Assembly: GCF_013393345.1 (NCBI RefSeq)
Contig: NZ_QJRF01000039.1
Location: 1-64,000 of the forward strand
From: Pseudomonas taiwanensis
GTDB lineage: Bacteria; Pseudomonadota; Gammaproteobacteria; Pseudomonadales; Pseudomonadaceae
Length of the DNA stretch: 64,000 bases
Direction of reading: 5' to 3'
Shown piece by piece: positions 46,600-56,500 of the stretch (position 1 is its first letter; each line of letters starts with the position of its first letter). A program made the position numbers and the translations under genes. The notes beneath the pieces were generated by a model that was not told where the DNA came from, searched no databases, and saw only the letters and a list, made by a program, of their open reading frames with translations.

Positions 46600-47175
46600 T
46601 TAGGAACGCACGCCCTCGAAGGAGATGATCAGTTGGGCTTCCTGGGAAGCCGGGCCAAGGTCCTTCTGGATGGCGAAGTCTTTCAGCTTGATGGTGGTGG
46701 CGCCTTCGAAGCCGGCGCGGTAGCCGCCCCACGGGTCGTCGCCCTGGCCAACGAACTTGGCCTTGATCACGACCGGCTTGGTCACGCCATTGAGGGTCAG
46801 GTTGCCGGTCACGTCGGCAGTGCCCTGGCCGGTGGACTTGACCGAGGTGGACTCGAAGGTGGCGGTGGGGTTCTTGCTGACGTTCAGGAAGTCGCCGCTC
46901 TTGATGTGCTTGTCACGCTCGGCGTGATTGGTATCAACGCTGGCGGTCTTCAGGGTGACCTTGATCTTGCTGGCCTCCGGGTTCTTTTCGTCGAAGCTGA
47001 AGCTGCCGTCGAAATCCTTGAAGGACCCGTAGATGTAGCTGTAGCCCAGGTGGCCGATCTTGAAGTTGACGAAGGCGTGCTGGCCTTCCTTGTCGATCAC
47101 GTAGTCGGCGGCCATGGCCTGGCCGGCGAACAGTGCAGCACCGAGGGTCAGGGCAGCGAAGGTTTTCTTCAGCAT
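46600..47175 (-). CDS. yceI: YceI-family periplasmic lipocalin-like protein
   Basis: A 191-residue secreted protein. The signal peptide [20 protein letters not shown] is followed by the YceI barrel ([20 protein letters not shown] and [20 protein letters not shown]). YceI proteins bind isoprenoid or quinone-like lipids. It is 28 bases after the cytochrome b561 gene, the usual partner. Confidence 0.93.
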   Translation of the reverse strand: MLKKTFAALTLGAALFAGQAMAADYVIDKEGQHAFVNFKIGHLGYSYIYGSFKDFDGSFSFDEKNPEASKIKVTLKTASVDTNHAERDKHIKSGDFLNVSKNPTATFESTSVKSTGQGTADVTGNLTLNGVTKPVVIKAKFVGQGDDPWGGYRAGFEGATTIKLKDFAIQKDLGPASQEAQLIISFEGVRS

Positions 47176-47203
47176 CGGTGAATCTCCTTGTTGAGTTGCA
47201 GCG

Positions 47204-47758
47204 TTATTTGGCGGCGCGGCCGAGCATACGGGTCAGGGTCGCGTCGCGGTCGATGAAATGGTGCTTGAAGGCAGCAAGGGCATGGATGCCGGCGAAAATC
47301 AGCAGGCCCCAGGCGAGGTATTCGTGGATGGCACCGGCGACATCTTCCTGGTCGGGGATGGCGGTCAGGGTGGCCGGTACCTCGAACAGGCCGAACACGG
47401 CAATGCCGCGACCTTCGGCGGTAGAGATCAGGTAACCGGAAATCATCAGGGCGAAGAGGCCGAGATACAGGACCAGGTGACCGACCTTGGAACCCAGGCG
47501 GGTCATCGGTCCATGGTTGGGAAGCGCCGGCGGCGGCGGGCTGATGAAGCGCCAGGCGAGGCGCGCGGCCATCACCAGGAACAGCAGGATGCCGATGCTC
47601 TTGTGGAGGTCCGGAGCGGTCTTGTACCAGCTGCTGTAATAGTTCAGACCGACCATCCACAGGCCCAGGGCGAACAGGCCGACGAAGACGATGGCCACCC
47701 CCCAATGCAGAAAAATACTCACCAGGCCGAAGCGGGACGGGGAATTACGCCATTGCAT
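47204..47758 (-). CDS. Cytochrome b561-family membrane protein
   Basis: A 184-residue four-helix membrane cytochrome. [20 protein letters not shown] carries the first haem histidine; [20 protein letters not shown] and the C-terminal [16 protein letters not shown] supply the others. The ATG at 47758 has an AAGGA box; an upstream ATG seven codons earlier is less likely. It is probably a quinol-linked electron carrier serving YceI. Confidence 0.93.
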   Translation of the reverse strand: MQWRNSPSRFGLVSIFLHWGVAIVFVGLFALGLWMVGLNYYSSWYKTAPDLHKSIGILLFLVMAARLAWRFISPPPPALPNHGPMTRLGSKVGHLVLYLGLFALMISGYLISTAEGRGIAVFGLFEVPATLTAIPDQEDVAGAIHEYLAWGLLIFAGIHALAAFKHHFIDRDATLTRMLGRAAK

Positions 47759-47991
47759 GAAATGAATCCTTGGAAACACAGGCTGGGTAAACGCGAGTGA
47801 TTTAGCCTAGCGGCAAATCTATCGAATTAAAGCGGAAAATTTCGCTTTGAAATATCGAGTAATACGATCTTTATAACGAACGGATCTTTGCGGAATTTTG
47901 TCGAAGGAACGGGCTGAAAGTTCGTCAGCCGCAGCCGAGTGGCGCGACAGAGGGGATAGGCGGCGGGAAGACCCGCCGCCGAGGAAGCAAC

Positions 47992-49467
47992 TCAGTTGAA
48001 CAGTTTGGAGAAGAAACCCTGCTTCTCTTCTGTCGCTGCCGCCTTGGGCTTCACTGCCGGTTTGGCTTCGGTCACAGCTTCGACGGAGCCAACAGCCTTG
48101 CCGGCCTTGAGGTCGGCCACCTGGCTGGCGGCGCGCTGGCCACTGCGCAGGGCGCCTTCGAGGGTGCCCGGATAGAGCGCATCGGTGTGTTCGCCGGCGA
48201 ATACCACGCGGCCCAGGGGCTGCTCCCACATGCGCCAGTACAGGCTGATTTCGCCCGGGCCATAGGCCAGGTACGCGCCGCCGGCCAATGCGTCCTTGCC
48301 GTAGCGACGCAGCTCGAAGCCCTTGAACTGTTCGCGTGCACCCGGGAAGTGCTTGTCGAAGCGGATCAGCACCTGGTCGACCATCTGCCGGTCGCCGAAA
48401 GCCTGCATGAGGCGCGCATTGTCGCCGGACAGGTTGATCAGCAGGTTGGCGCCGCCCTTGAGGGCCGGCTCGACCCAGAGCATGCCAAGCCCCTGATCGC
48501 TATAGACTTCGCCGGAAAGGCGGCTCTTGCCCCAGACCGGCTTCTTGAACTGCAGCAGCATCTGGTCGCGCCAGCCGTAGTTGATGTCCTTCAGGGCACG
48601 CAGCTGCAGCGCCGAGAGAGACGGCGTCATGCTGATCTTGCCCAGGGCCGGCAGCGGCACGGCGAGCACGACGTAATCGGCCTGGTAGCCGGTGCCGCCG
48701 ACCTTCACGGTGACGCCATCCTTCTCCTGCACGATCGCGGAAACGCGGGCATTGGTCTTGATGGTCTTGATCTGCTTGGCCATGGCCTGCGCCAGGCCCT
48801 GGCTGCCGCCGGGCAGGCGCGCGGCGCGCATCTCGGTATCCGGCAGGCCACGGTAGACGCGGGCCTGCTGGGCGAGGTAGAGCAGCGACAGGCGCGACGG
48901 TTCGTCATAACGCGAGCGGATGCGCTGATCCACCAGGGCCTTGGCGGTCGGCGCCAGGTTCAGTTTTTCCAGCCAGCGCGCCACGCTGATGGAGTCGAGG
49001 GTCTGCAGCGTGTGGTTGGCCAACGGCTTCATCGGGTCGTCGATGGAAGCGGCCAGGTCATCCAGGCTCTTGTCGAAGCGCTTCAGGCCTTCGACGGTGC
49101 TGGGCGCCTCCTTGAGCAGGTCGGCTTCGGAGAAGTAGCGACCGTTCACCAGATAGCCCGGCGTGCGCACGTAATCCGGCGCAGATACGGCCTTCAGCTT
49201 GAACTGGTCGAGATAGCGATACAGGCTCGGTTGCAGCTTCGCGCTACCGACCCACTCACTGGCGGCAAGGCCGGCACGCCCACCGATGCCCGGCTTGGCC
49301 TCCAGCACGGTGACCTGCCAGCCCTTCTGCTGCAGCTCGTAGGCCGAGGTCAGGCCCGCCATGCCGCCACCGATGACGATGGCCGTCGGCTGCTTGTCCT
49401 TGGCCAGCGCCGTCGCGCTCAGCCCTCCCAATACGATCAGCGCCAAGGCGCGCCAGGCTGCTGGCAT
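47992..49467 (-). CDS. Exported flavin amine oxidase
   Basis: A 491-residue FAD protein. A signal peptide (MPAAWRALALIVLGGLSATA) precedes AIVIGGGMAGLTSAYELQQK, the FAD dinucleotide fold. The C-terminal FAGEHTDALYPGTLEGALRS is the monoamine-oxidase FAD site. Substrate amines are unknown. The reading frame extends far upstream (to 51039) as antisense sequence over bioA, but GGGGGAG before 49467 fixes the start. It is divergent from bioA. Confidence 0.87.
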   Translation of the reverse strand: MPAAWRALALIVLGGLSATALAKDKQPTAIVIGGGMAGLTSAYELQQKGWQVTVLEAKPGIGGRAGLAASEWVGSAKLQPSLYRYLDQFKLKAVSAPDYVRTPGYLVNGRYFSEADLLKEAPSTVEGLKRFDKSLDDLAASIDDPMKPLANHTLQTLDSISVARWLEKLNLAPTAKALVDQRIRSRYDEPSRLSLLYLAQQARVYRGLPDTEMRAARLPGGSQGLAQAMAKQIKTIKTNARVSAIVQEKDGVTVKVGGTGYQADYVVLAVPLPALGKISMTPSLSALQLRALKDINYGWRDQMLLQFKKPVWGKSRLSGEVYSDQGLGMLWVEPALKGGANLLINLSGDNARLMQAFGDRQMVDQVLIRFDKHFPGAREQFKGFELRRYGKDALAGGAYLAYGPGEISLYWRMWEQPLGRVVFAGEHTDALYPGTLEGALRSGQRAASQVADLKAGKAVGSVEAVTEAKPAVKPKAAATEEKQGFFSKLFN

Positions 49468-49629
49468 GAAAATCTCCCCCGGTAAAACAGTGTCGTTCTG
49501 AATTGGCGCGCAGGATACGCCAGCCCTGCCGGCCGGAACAGACGTGCCTTGAGGCCGGCAGGCAGCGTCCTGCTTGTCCAGGGCGGAGGCATTGCATAGG
49601 CTTCGCCGATCGCTACAGGAGAACGACTC

Positions 49630-51036
49630 ATGGGCCTCAATGCCGACTGGATGCAACGCGACCTCGCCGTGCTCTGGCACCCCTGCACCCAGATGAAAGA
49701 TCACGAACGCCTGCCGGTGGTGCCGATCCGCCGCGGCGAAGGCGTCTGGCTGGAGGACTTCGAGGGCAAACGCTACCTGGACGCCGTCAGCTCCTGGTGG
49801 GTGAACGTCTTCGGCCACGCCAATCCGCGCATCAACCAGCGCATCAAGGATCAGGTGGACCAGCTGGAACACGTGATCCTCGCCGGCTTCAGCCACCAGC
49901 CGGTGATCGAATTGTCCGAGCGCCTGGTGAAAATCACCCCCAAGGGCCTCGACCGCGTGTTCTATGCCGACAACGGCTCCTCCGGCATCGAAGTGGCGCT
50001 GAAGATGAGCTACCACTTCTGGCGCAACCAGGGGCTGGAACGCAAGAAGCGCTTCGTCACCCTGACCAACAGCTACCACGGCGAAACCGTGGCGGCGATG
50101 TCGGTGGGCGATGTCGCCCTCTTCACCGAAACCTACAAGTCGCTGCTGCTGGACACCCTCAAGGTGCCCAGCCCGGATTGCTATCTGCGCCCCGAGGGCA
50201 TGTGCTGGGAAGAACACTCCCGCGCCATGTTCGCCCACATGGAACGCACCCTCGCCGAGCACCATGAAGAAGTCGCGGCGGTGATCGTCGAGCCGCTGAT
50301 CCAGGGCGCCGGCGGCATGCGCATGTACCACCCGGTGTACCTCAAGCTGCTGCGCGAGGCCTGCGACCGCTATGGCGTGCACCTGATCCACGACGAGATC
50401 GCCGTCGGTTTCGGTCGCACCGGCACCATGTTCGCCTGCGAGCAGGCCGGCATCGCCCCGGACTTCCTGGTGCTTTCCAAGGCGCTCACCGGCGGCTACC
50501 TGCCGATGGCCGCCGTGCTGACCTCCGAAGCCGTCTACCAGGGCTTCTACGACGACTACCAGACCCTGCGCGCGTTCCTCCACTCGCACACCTACACCGG
50601 CAACCCGCTGGCCTGCGCCGCCGCCCTGGCGACCCTGGACATCTTCGAGCAGGACAAGGTAATCGAGGCCAACCGCAAGCTGGCCATGCGCATGGCGACC
50701 GCAACCGCACATCTGGCGGACCACCCCCATGTGGCCGAAGTGCGCCAGACCGGCATGGTGCTGGCCGTCGAGATGGTTCAGGACAAGGCCAGCAAGGCGC
50801 CCTACCCCTGGCAGGAACGCCGCGGCCTGAAGGTCTTCCAGCACGCGCTGGAGCGCGGCGCCCTGCTGCGTCCACTGGGCAACGTGGTGTATTTCCTGCC
50901 GCCCTACGTGATCACCGAAGAGCAGATCGACTTCCTTGCCGAGGTAGCCAGCGAAGGCATCGACATCGCGACCCGCGACTCGGTGAGCGTATCGGTGACG
51001 GCGGACCTGCATCCGAATCACCGCGACCCGGGCTGA
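49630..51036 (+). CDS. bioA: Adenosylmethionine-8-amino-7-oxononanoate aminotransferase
   Basis: PLP transaminase of biotin synthesis, 468 residues, using SAM as amino donor. WHPCTQMKDHERLPVVPIRR at the start, the DNGSSGIEVALKMSYHFW region, HDEIAVGFGRTGTMFACEQA and the PLP lysine in LVLSKALTGGYLPM are all present. The other bio genes are not in the window, as is usual in Pseudomonas. Confidence 0.96.
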   Translation: MGLNADWMQRDLAVLWHPCTQMKDHERLPVVPIRRGEGVWLEDFEGKRYLDAVSSWWVNVFGHANPRINQRIKDQVDQLEHVILAGFSHQPVIELSERLVKITPKGLDRVFYADNGSSGIEVALKMSYHFWRNQGLERKKRFVTLTNSYHGETVAAMSVGDVALFTETYKSLLLDTLKVPSPDCYLRPEGMCWEEHSRAMFAHMERTLAEHHEEVAAVIVEPLIQGAGGMRMYHPVYLKLLREACDRYGVHLIHDEIAVGFGRTGTMFACEQAGIAPDFLVLSKALTGGYLPMAAVLTSEAVYQGFYDDYQTLRAFLHSHTYTGNPLACAAALATLDIFEQDKVIEANRKLAMRMATATAHLADHPHVAEVRQTGMVLAVEMVQDKASKAPYPWQERRGLKVFQHALERGALLRPLGNVVYFLPPYVITEEQIDFLAEVASEGIDIATRDSVSVSVTADLHPNHRDPG

Positions 51037-51101
51037 CAAGTAACACGGACGGCGCGCCAGGCCTTAAACTGCGCGCCTGTCCCACCTCTGCCCGAACGCC
51101 C

Positions 51102-51821
51102 ATGCGCCTTTCCCGCTTCTTCATCGATGCCCCGCTCTCCCTTGGCCAGCATGAGCTGCCCGAAGCCCAGGCCCACTACATCGGTCGTGTGCTGCGTCAT
51201 GCCGCAGGCGATGCCGTGCAGCTGTTCGACGGCTCCGGCCAGGAGTACCTCGGCGAACTGATCGAAGTGGGCAAGAAGGCGGTGAGGGTCGAGCTGCGCG
51301 AGTCCTTCGCCGGCATGGCCGAATCGCCCCTGCGGATTCACCTGGGCCAGGGCCTGTCACGCGGCGAGCGCATGGACTGGGCGATCCAGAAGGCCACCGA
51401 ACTGGGCGTCGCCGAGATCAGCCCCATCGTCAGCGAACGTTGTGAAGTGCGCCTGAAGGACGAACGAGCCGACAAGCGCCTCGCTCACTGGCGGCAGATT
51501 GCGATCAGCGCCTGCGAGCAATGTGGACGTTCGGTGCTGCCGGTAATCCACGCACCGGTCACGCTGGTCGATTGGCAGCGCGATGTCCAGGCGGATCTCA
51601 AGCTGGTCCTGCATCCGGTGGCCGAGCCGCTGGCGAGCCATGCCAGGCCGGAAACGCTGGCCTTCCTGATCGGCCCCGAGGGCGGCCTCTCCGAAGCGGA
51701 GGTCGAATCCGCGAAAGCGGCAGGGTTCCACGCTGCGCGGTTGGGGCCACGGGTGCTGCGCACCGAAACGGCGCCGGTGGTGGCGCTCAGCGTGGCACAG
51801 CAACTCTGGGGCGATTTCTAG
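51102..51821 (+). CDS. rsmE: 16S rRNA (uracil-1498-N3)-methyltransferase
   Basis: A SPOUT-family methyltransferase of 239 residues. MRLSRFFIDAPLSLGQHELP starts the PUA-like N-domain; the knot motif is FLIGPEGGLSEAEVESAKAA with LGPRVLRTETAPVVALS. It modifies U1498 of 16S rRNA. In PAO1 it also lies between bioA and the chp genes. Confidence 0.95.
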   Translation: MRLSRFFIDAPLSLGQHELPEAQAHYIGRVLRHAAGDAVQLFDGSGQEYLGELIEVGKKAVRVELRESFAGMAESPLRIHLGQGLSRGERMDWAIQKATELGVAEISPIVSERCEVRLKDERADKRLAHWRQIAISACEQCGRSVLPVIHAPVTLVDWQRDVQADLKLVLHPVAEPLASHARPETLAFLIGPEGGLSEAEVESAKAAGFHAARLGPRVLRTETAPVVALSVAQQLWGDF

Positions 51822-51853
51822 ACCAACGCGCTGACGCCCAACACTCGGGATAA

Positions 51854-52029
51854 CCGGAGAATCGTTGGGCCTCGCTGCGCTCGGACCAACCTACGGCAAT
51901 CAGATCAGGCCAGCATCAGCGCCAGCACTGCCCAAAGCGCTGGCGTAGGTTGGTCTGAGCTACGCGAAGCCCGACACGCGGAATTACCGGAGAATCGTTG
52001 GGCCTCGCTGCGCTCGGACCAACCTACGG
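51854..52029. repeat. Duplicated 43-bp repeat with an inverted copy between
   Basis: A 43-bp sequence starting CCGGAGAATCGTTGGGCC and ending GGACCAACCTACGG occurs identically at 51854-51896 and 51987-52029. An inverted, diverged copy (GTAGGTTGGTCTGAGCTACG) lies between, at about 51945-51964. The same family ends appear at 13379-13463. The block fills the gap between convergent rsmE and chpC. Confidence 0.9.
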
Positions 52030-52039
52030 GAAGCCAAAA

Positions 52040-52510
52040 TCAGATCAAACCGGCATCCGCCAGCATCTGTTCCAGGGCCACAAGGTCGGGGATCTTCGCC
52101 ACGTCGGTGCCGAGTTGCACCGAGTCCAGCTCCAGGGCCGCCAGCGGTGCATTGGCGCGGCGGAGGTCTGCTTCGAGCTTCAGCGAACGGGGAATGCCTT
52201 GCAGCAGCAGGGCGATGAACTTCACGTGCGGGCGACCGCCGAGGGCGTTTAGCACCGCCACCCGCGCACCGGAACCCACCTTCGCCTCACCACCGGCGGC
52301 CGCCTCGAAGGACAGCAACGGCAGGCGCAGGTCGCGCCAAGCCACCTGGCCCAGCAGCCAGGCCGGCAGGCCCGGCGTTGCCTGGGGCGCGCGATAGGGA
52401 ATGAGTTCGGCCAGCGCCACGTTGGGCACCAGCAGGGTACGGTCGGACAGGGGCAGCAAAAGCCCGGTAAGGCTGGCGGAGCTGTTCTGGGTGGTAACGG
52501 CTTGGCTCAT
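52040..52510 (-). CDS. chpC: CheW-like adaptor of the Chp chemosensory system
   Basis: A 156-residue CheW-domain protein: LLLPLSDRTLLVPNVALAEL then WLLGQVAWRDLRLPLLSFE, and the C-terminal IPDLVALEQMLADAG. ChpC couples receptors to ChpA in the twitching pathway. Its ATG is 14 bases after the chpB stop, so the genes are co-transcribed. Confidence 0.9.
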   Translation of the reverse strand: MSQAVTTQNSSASLTGLLLPLSDRTLLVPNVALAELIPYRAPQATPGLPAWLLGQVAWRDLRLPLLSFEAAAGGEAKVGSGARVAVLNALGGRPHVKFIALLLQGIPRSLKLEADLRRANAPLAALELDSVQLGTDVAKIPDLVALEQMLADAGLI

Positions 52511-52523
52511 GGAAATTCCTGGG

Positions 52524-53543
52524 TTAGCTGCACTGTGCGGCCAGATGTTCGACCAGCTTCGCCGCCAGCTCTCGCGGTTCACCGCTGAAACTGCTGTAAC
52601 CGCCTTCGCGCAGACTGTCGGGCATGCTCGAACAGGCGCAGCTTTCGGCGCTCTGGGTCCAGATCAGCCCACCTTGCCGGCGCAGGTAGGCAGCGGCGGC
52701 GCTGCCATCGCTCCCCATGCCGCTGAAGGCGATCACACCGCACTGGGCACCGTAGTGCTGGGCCAGGTTGAGCATGGCCTGGTCGATGGATGGGCTGTAG
52801 GGCTCTGGCCAGGGACGCTCGCTCACCTGCATCTGCCCGTCTTCGCTGAAGCCCAGCTCGCGGCTGATGGGCACCACGACAACCTCACCGCAGCGTACGG
52901 CGTCGGCATGGCGGACCTGGTTGACATGCCATTGGCTGTGGCGTCCCACTGCCTGGGGCAATGCGCCCTCGAAGCTGGGGTCGATGTGCTGGGCATAGAT
53001 GAAACCGATGGGCAGGCCACCGGGCAGAGCGTCGAGGAACGCCTTGACCGCCGCCGGCCCGCCGAGGGAAGCAGCCAGCAGCCAGACCTGGCGCGCAGGT
53101 TCGCCCGCCACCAGTGGCGTATCGGCCAGCGCTCTGGGCAGTTCCAAACGCGCCGGACGCTGGGCATCCGCCAACAGGGTCTCCAGGCTCGGACCCACGG
53201 CCACGGCGGGATCGCCGACGAGTTTCTTCAACTTGCCGAACAGGCGCCGCTCCCAACGCGGGTAATGCTCGGAATGGCGCTCCGGCGCATGGCCTTCGCC
53301 GAACAGGACAGGCGCGCTGGCATGCTCCAGCAGGCTGTCCACGAGGGGCGAATCCTCGGACAGAGCCAGGTCCACCAGCCACAGGTCAGCCTCGCAGGCG
53401 CCCAGGGCTTCGTCGTCGAGGCGGGCAGGATCGCTGTTGAGTACGACCTGGTAGCCATTGCCGGTCAGCGCCTGCTGCAGCACATGGCGCTGCAGCGAGG
53501 TGTCGGCGAGCACGGCGATCCGTGCGGAAGTCTTCTCTGTCAT
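52524..53543 (-). CDS. chpB: CheB-like methylesterase of the Chp system
   Basis: A 339-residue methylesterase. The active-site serine region ASLGGPAAVKAFL, histidine region AQHIDPSFEGALP and FSGMGSDGSAAA all fit CheB. The N-terminal 150 residues do not show a clear phosphorylatable receiver aspartate, as in P. aeruginosa ChpB. The start overlaps the chpA stop by four bases (ATGA). Confidence 0.92.
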   Translation of the reverse strand: MTEKTSARIAVLADTSLQRHVLQQALTGNGYQVVLNSDPARLDDEALGACEADLWLVDLALSEDSPLVDSLLEHASAPVLFGEGHAPERHSEHYPRWERRLFGKLKKLVGDPAVAVGPSLETLLADAQRPARLELPRALADTPLVAGEPARQVWLLAASLGGPAAVKAFLDALPGGLPIGFIYAQHIDPSFEGALPQAVGRHSQWHVNQVRHADAVRCGEVVVVPISRELGFSEDGQMQVSERPWPEPYSPSIDQAMLNLAQHYGAQCGVIAFSGMGSDGSAAAAYLRRQGGLIWTQSAESCACSSMPDSLREGGYSSFSGEPRELAAKLVEHLAAQCS

Positions 53544-56500
53544 GTCCGTTTGACCAGATGCTGGATGGATTCGAGCAGCAGCGATTCCTGGTAGGGCTTG
53601 CCGAGGTAGTCATTGACGCCGATGGCCATGGCGCGCTCGCGGTGCTTCTCGCCGGTACGCGAGGTGATCATGATGATCGGCAGGTCCTTCAGGCGTTCGT
53701 CGTGGCGGATCAGGGTCGCCACTTCGAAGCCGTCCATTCGCGGCATCTCGATGTCCAGCAGCATGATGTCCGGGCGCTGCTCCTGCAGCAGGGCGATGGC
53801 GTCCACCCCGTCCTTGGCGGTGAGCACGTTCATGCCGTTGCGCTCCAGCAGGCGGCTGGTGACCTTGCGTACGGTCACCGAGTCGTCCACCACCATCACC
53901 AGCGGCGGACGCTCCAGGTCCACCTCCACCGGCAGCAGGTTGGCGCTGGCCGAACGCAGCTGCGGCTGCACCAGGTGCGCGTGACGCGTACGGATGGTCG
54001 CCAGCAGGTCCAGGATCACCACCACGCGGCCGTCACCGAGGATGGTGGCGCCGGAGATACCGTGGACGCCGGCGAACTGCGGGCCGAGGCTCTTCACCAC
54101 GATCTCGCGGGAGCCCACCAGGGCGTCCACCTGCACGGCCACGGCGTGCTCGGAAGAGCGCACCAGGATCACCGGCAGCGGCAGGCTCTGGCCCACCAGC
54201 TTGGGTTGCTGACCGTTGGCCAGCAGGTCACCCAGGTACTTCAGTTCGTAGTTTTGCCCGGCATATTCGAAACGTGGCGCGTCGGGCTGGTAGTAGGTTT
54301 CCAGCTCGTAGGGCGAAACCCGCACGATGCCTTCGATGGTGTTCAGCGGAATGGCATAGAGGTCTTCGCCGGAAAGCACCATCAGCGCGCGGTTCACCGA
54401 CACGGTGAACGGCAGGCGGATGAGGAAGCGGCTGCCCTCGCCCGGCGTCGAGTCGATGCTCATGGTGCCGCCGAGTTGCTTCACTTCGGAGTGCACCACG
54501 TCCATGCCGACGCCACGGCCGGAAATCTGGGTGACCTTGTCGGCGGTGGAGAAGCCCGGTTCGAGGATGAACTGCAGCACCTCGTGGTCCGACAAGTCGG
54601 ACTCGATGTCCATCATGCCGCGCTCGATCGCCTTGCGGCGCACGGCCTCCAGCTTGATACCGGCACCGTCGTCCGCCAGGGTCAGGACGATATCGCCACC
54701 TTCGCGGCCGAGGTTCAAGCGGATGGTGCCGCTCTCCGGCTTGCCGGAGGCGCGGCGTGCTTCGGCATTCTCGACGCCATGGTCGACCGCGTTGCGCAAC
54801 ATGTGCTCCAGCGGCGCGACCATGCGTTCCAGCACGGTGCGGTCCATCTCGCCTTCAGCGTTGCCGACGACGAATTCCACCTGTTTGTCGAGCTCACTGG
54901 CCACCTGCCGGACGATACGGCGCAGGCGTGGTACGAGGCGGTCGAAGGGCACCATGCGCGTACGCATCAGGCCTTCCTGCAGCTCGGTGTTCACCCGCGC
55001 CTGTTGCAGCAGCAGGGTTTCTGCGTCGCGGTTCTTCGCCGCCAGGGTTTCCTTGAGGTCGAGCAAGTCAGACGCGGACTCGAACAGCGCTCGCGACAGC
55101 TGTTGCAGTTGCGAGTGACGGTCCATTTCCAGCGGGTCGAAATCTTCGTAGCCGGCACGTTCGGCTTCGGCCTGGTAGCGGCTGAGGATCTGCGCCTGGG
55201 TCTCGGTATCGAGACGGCGCAACTGGTCGCGTACCCGTTCGATGGTGGATTCCATCTCGCTCAGGGTGAAGCTGAAGTCGCTGACCTGCTGTTCCACCCG
55301 GCCACGGAAGATCGAGGTCTCACCGGCCAGGTTGACCAGGCCTTCGAGCAGCTCCGCAGGCACCTTCACCAGCTCCTGGGGCGCACGGCGCGCGGCTGCT
55401 TCCTGTGCGGCTTCGCGGGCTCGGTGAACGAAGGGCAGTACGCGCTCTTCACCAACCACCAGTGGCTGGACGCTGGCCGCGACGATCGGTGTGGCCAGTT
55501 GCGGCGCTTCCGGCTGACTCGGCGCAGGCGCCGGAGCGAGGTCTTCGGCGATGCTCTGATCGAGTTGCTGGCGCAGCTCTTCCAGCTCGGCCTGCAGGCC
55601 TTCGTAACCGGACTGCACGTCGAGGAACAGGCTTTCCGGCCAGGGCGCGCCCTGCTGCTGGGCCTCAACCAGGTGCTGTTCGAGATCGTGGGTGAGGTCG
55701 CCGAGGCGCTTCTGTCCGGCCAGTCGCGCGCCGCCCTTGAGGGTGTGCAGCACGCGCAGCAGCTCTTCCACATGGGCGCCGTCTTCGCGCGCCTCTTCCC
55801 AGCGGCCAATAGCGGTTTCCATGGCCTCCAGCAGGTCGTCGGCCTCTTCCAGGAAGATATCGAGGATATCCGCCTCGGCCACGGCCTCCAGGTCATCCGC
55901 GGCGGCAGGCTGCAGGTGCACGGCGCTGGGCATGCTCAGCTGTTCGCTGGGATTGGCGCGCCAGCGCTGGATGGCATCGATCAGGGCCTGGCCGTCCGGC
56001 AACGGGCGGCGTGCGCGCACCGCGTCGAGCATTTCGCTGAGGCGGTCCTGGCAGGCTTGCAACAGTCCGAACAGGGCCGGGCTGGCGCGCAGTCGACCGC
56101 CGCAAAGGCCTTCGTAGAGGAATTCCAGTTCATGGGCGAGGTCGCCGATGGGGCCGATCTCGGCCATCCGCGCACCGCCCTTGAGGGTGTGCAGGTCCCG
56201 TTGCAGGGACTCGATTTCAAGGCTGTTGTCCGGGTCTTCGGTCCAGCGCTGCAGGGCGGCGCCGGCGCTGTCGAGGATGTCGAAACCTTCCTCGAGGAAG
56301 ATTTCCACCAGCTCCGGGTCCTGGTCGTTGTCGAAGGGCTGCGACGCGCTATAGGCGGCCGGCTCTTCAGCTACGCGCATCTCCAGCAACTCGGCCAGGG
56401 ACGTTTCGCCCAGGACCTCGGTGGCGACGTCCAGCTCCGACTCTTCCAGTTCCTCGTTGGCAGCTGCCAAAGGCTCGCCTGGATTCGCAGCCTCTTCGTC

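Noticed and set aside
49468-51039. N-terminal extension of the amine oxidase frame (over 500 codons)
   Set aside because: The extension is antisense to bioA. The true start at 49467 has a GGGGGAG box and a signal peptide.
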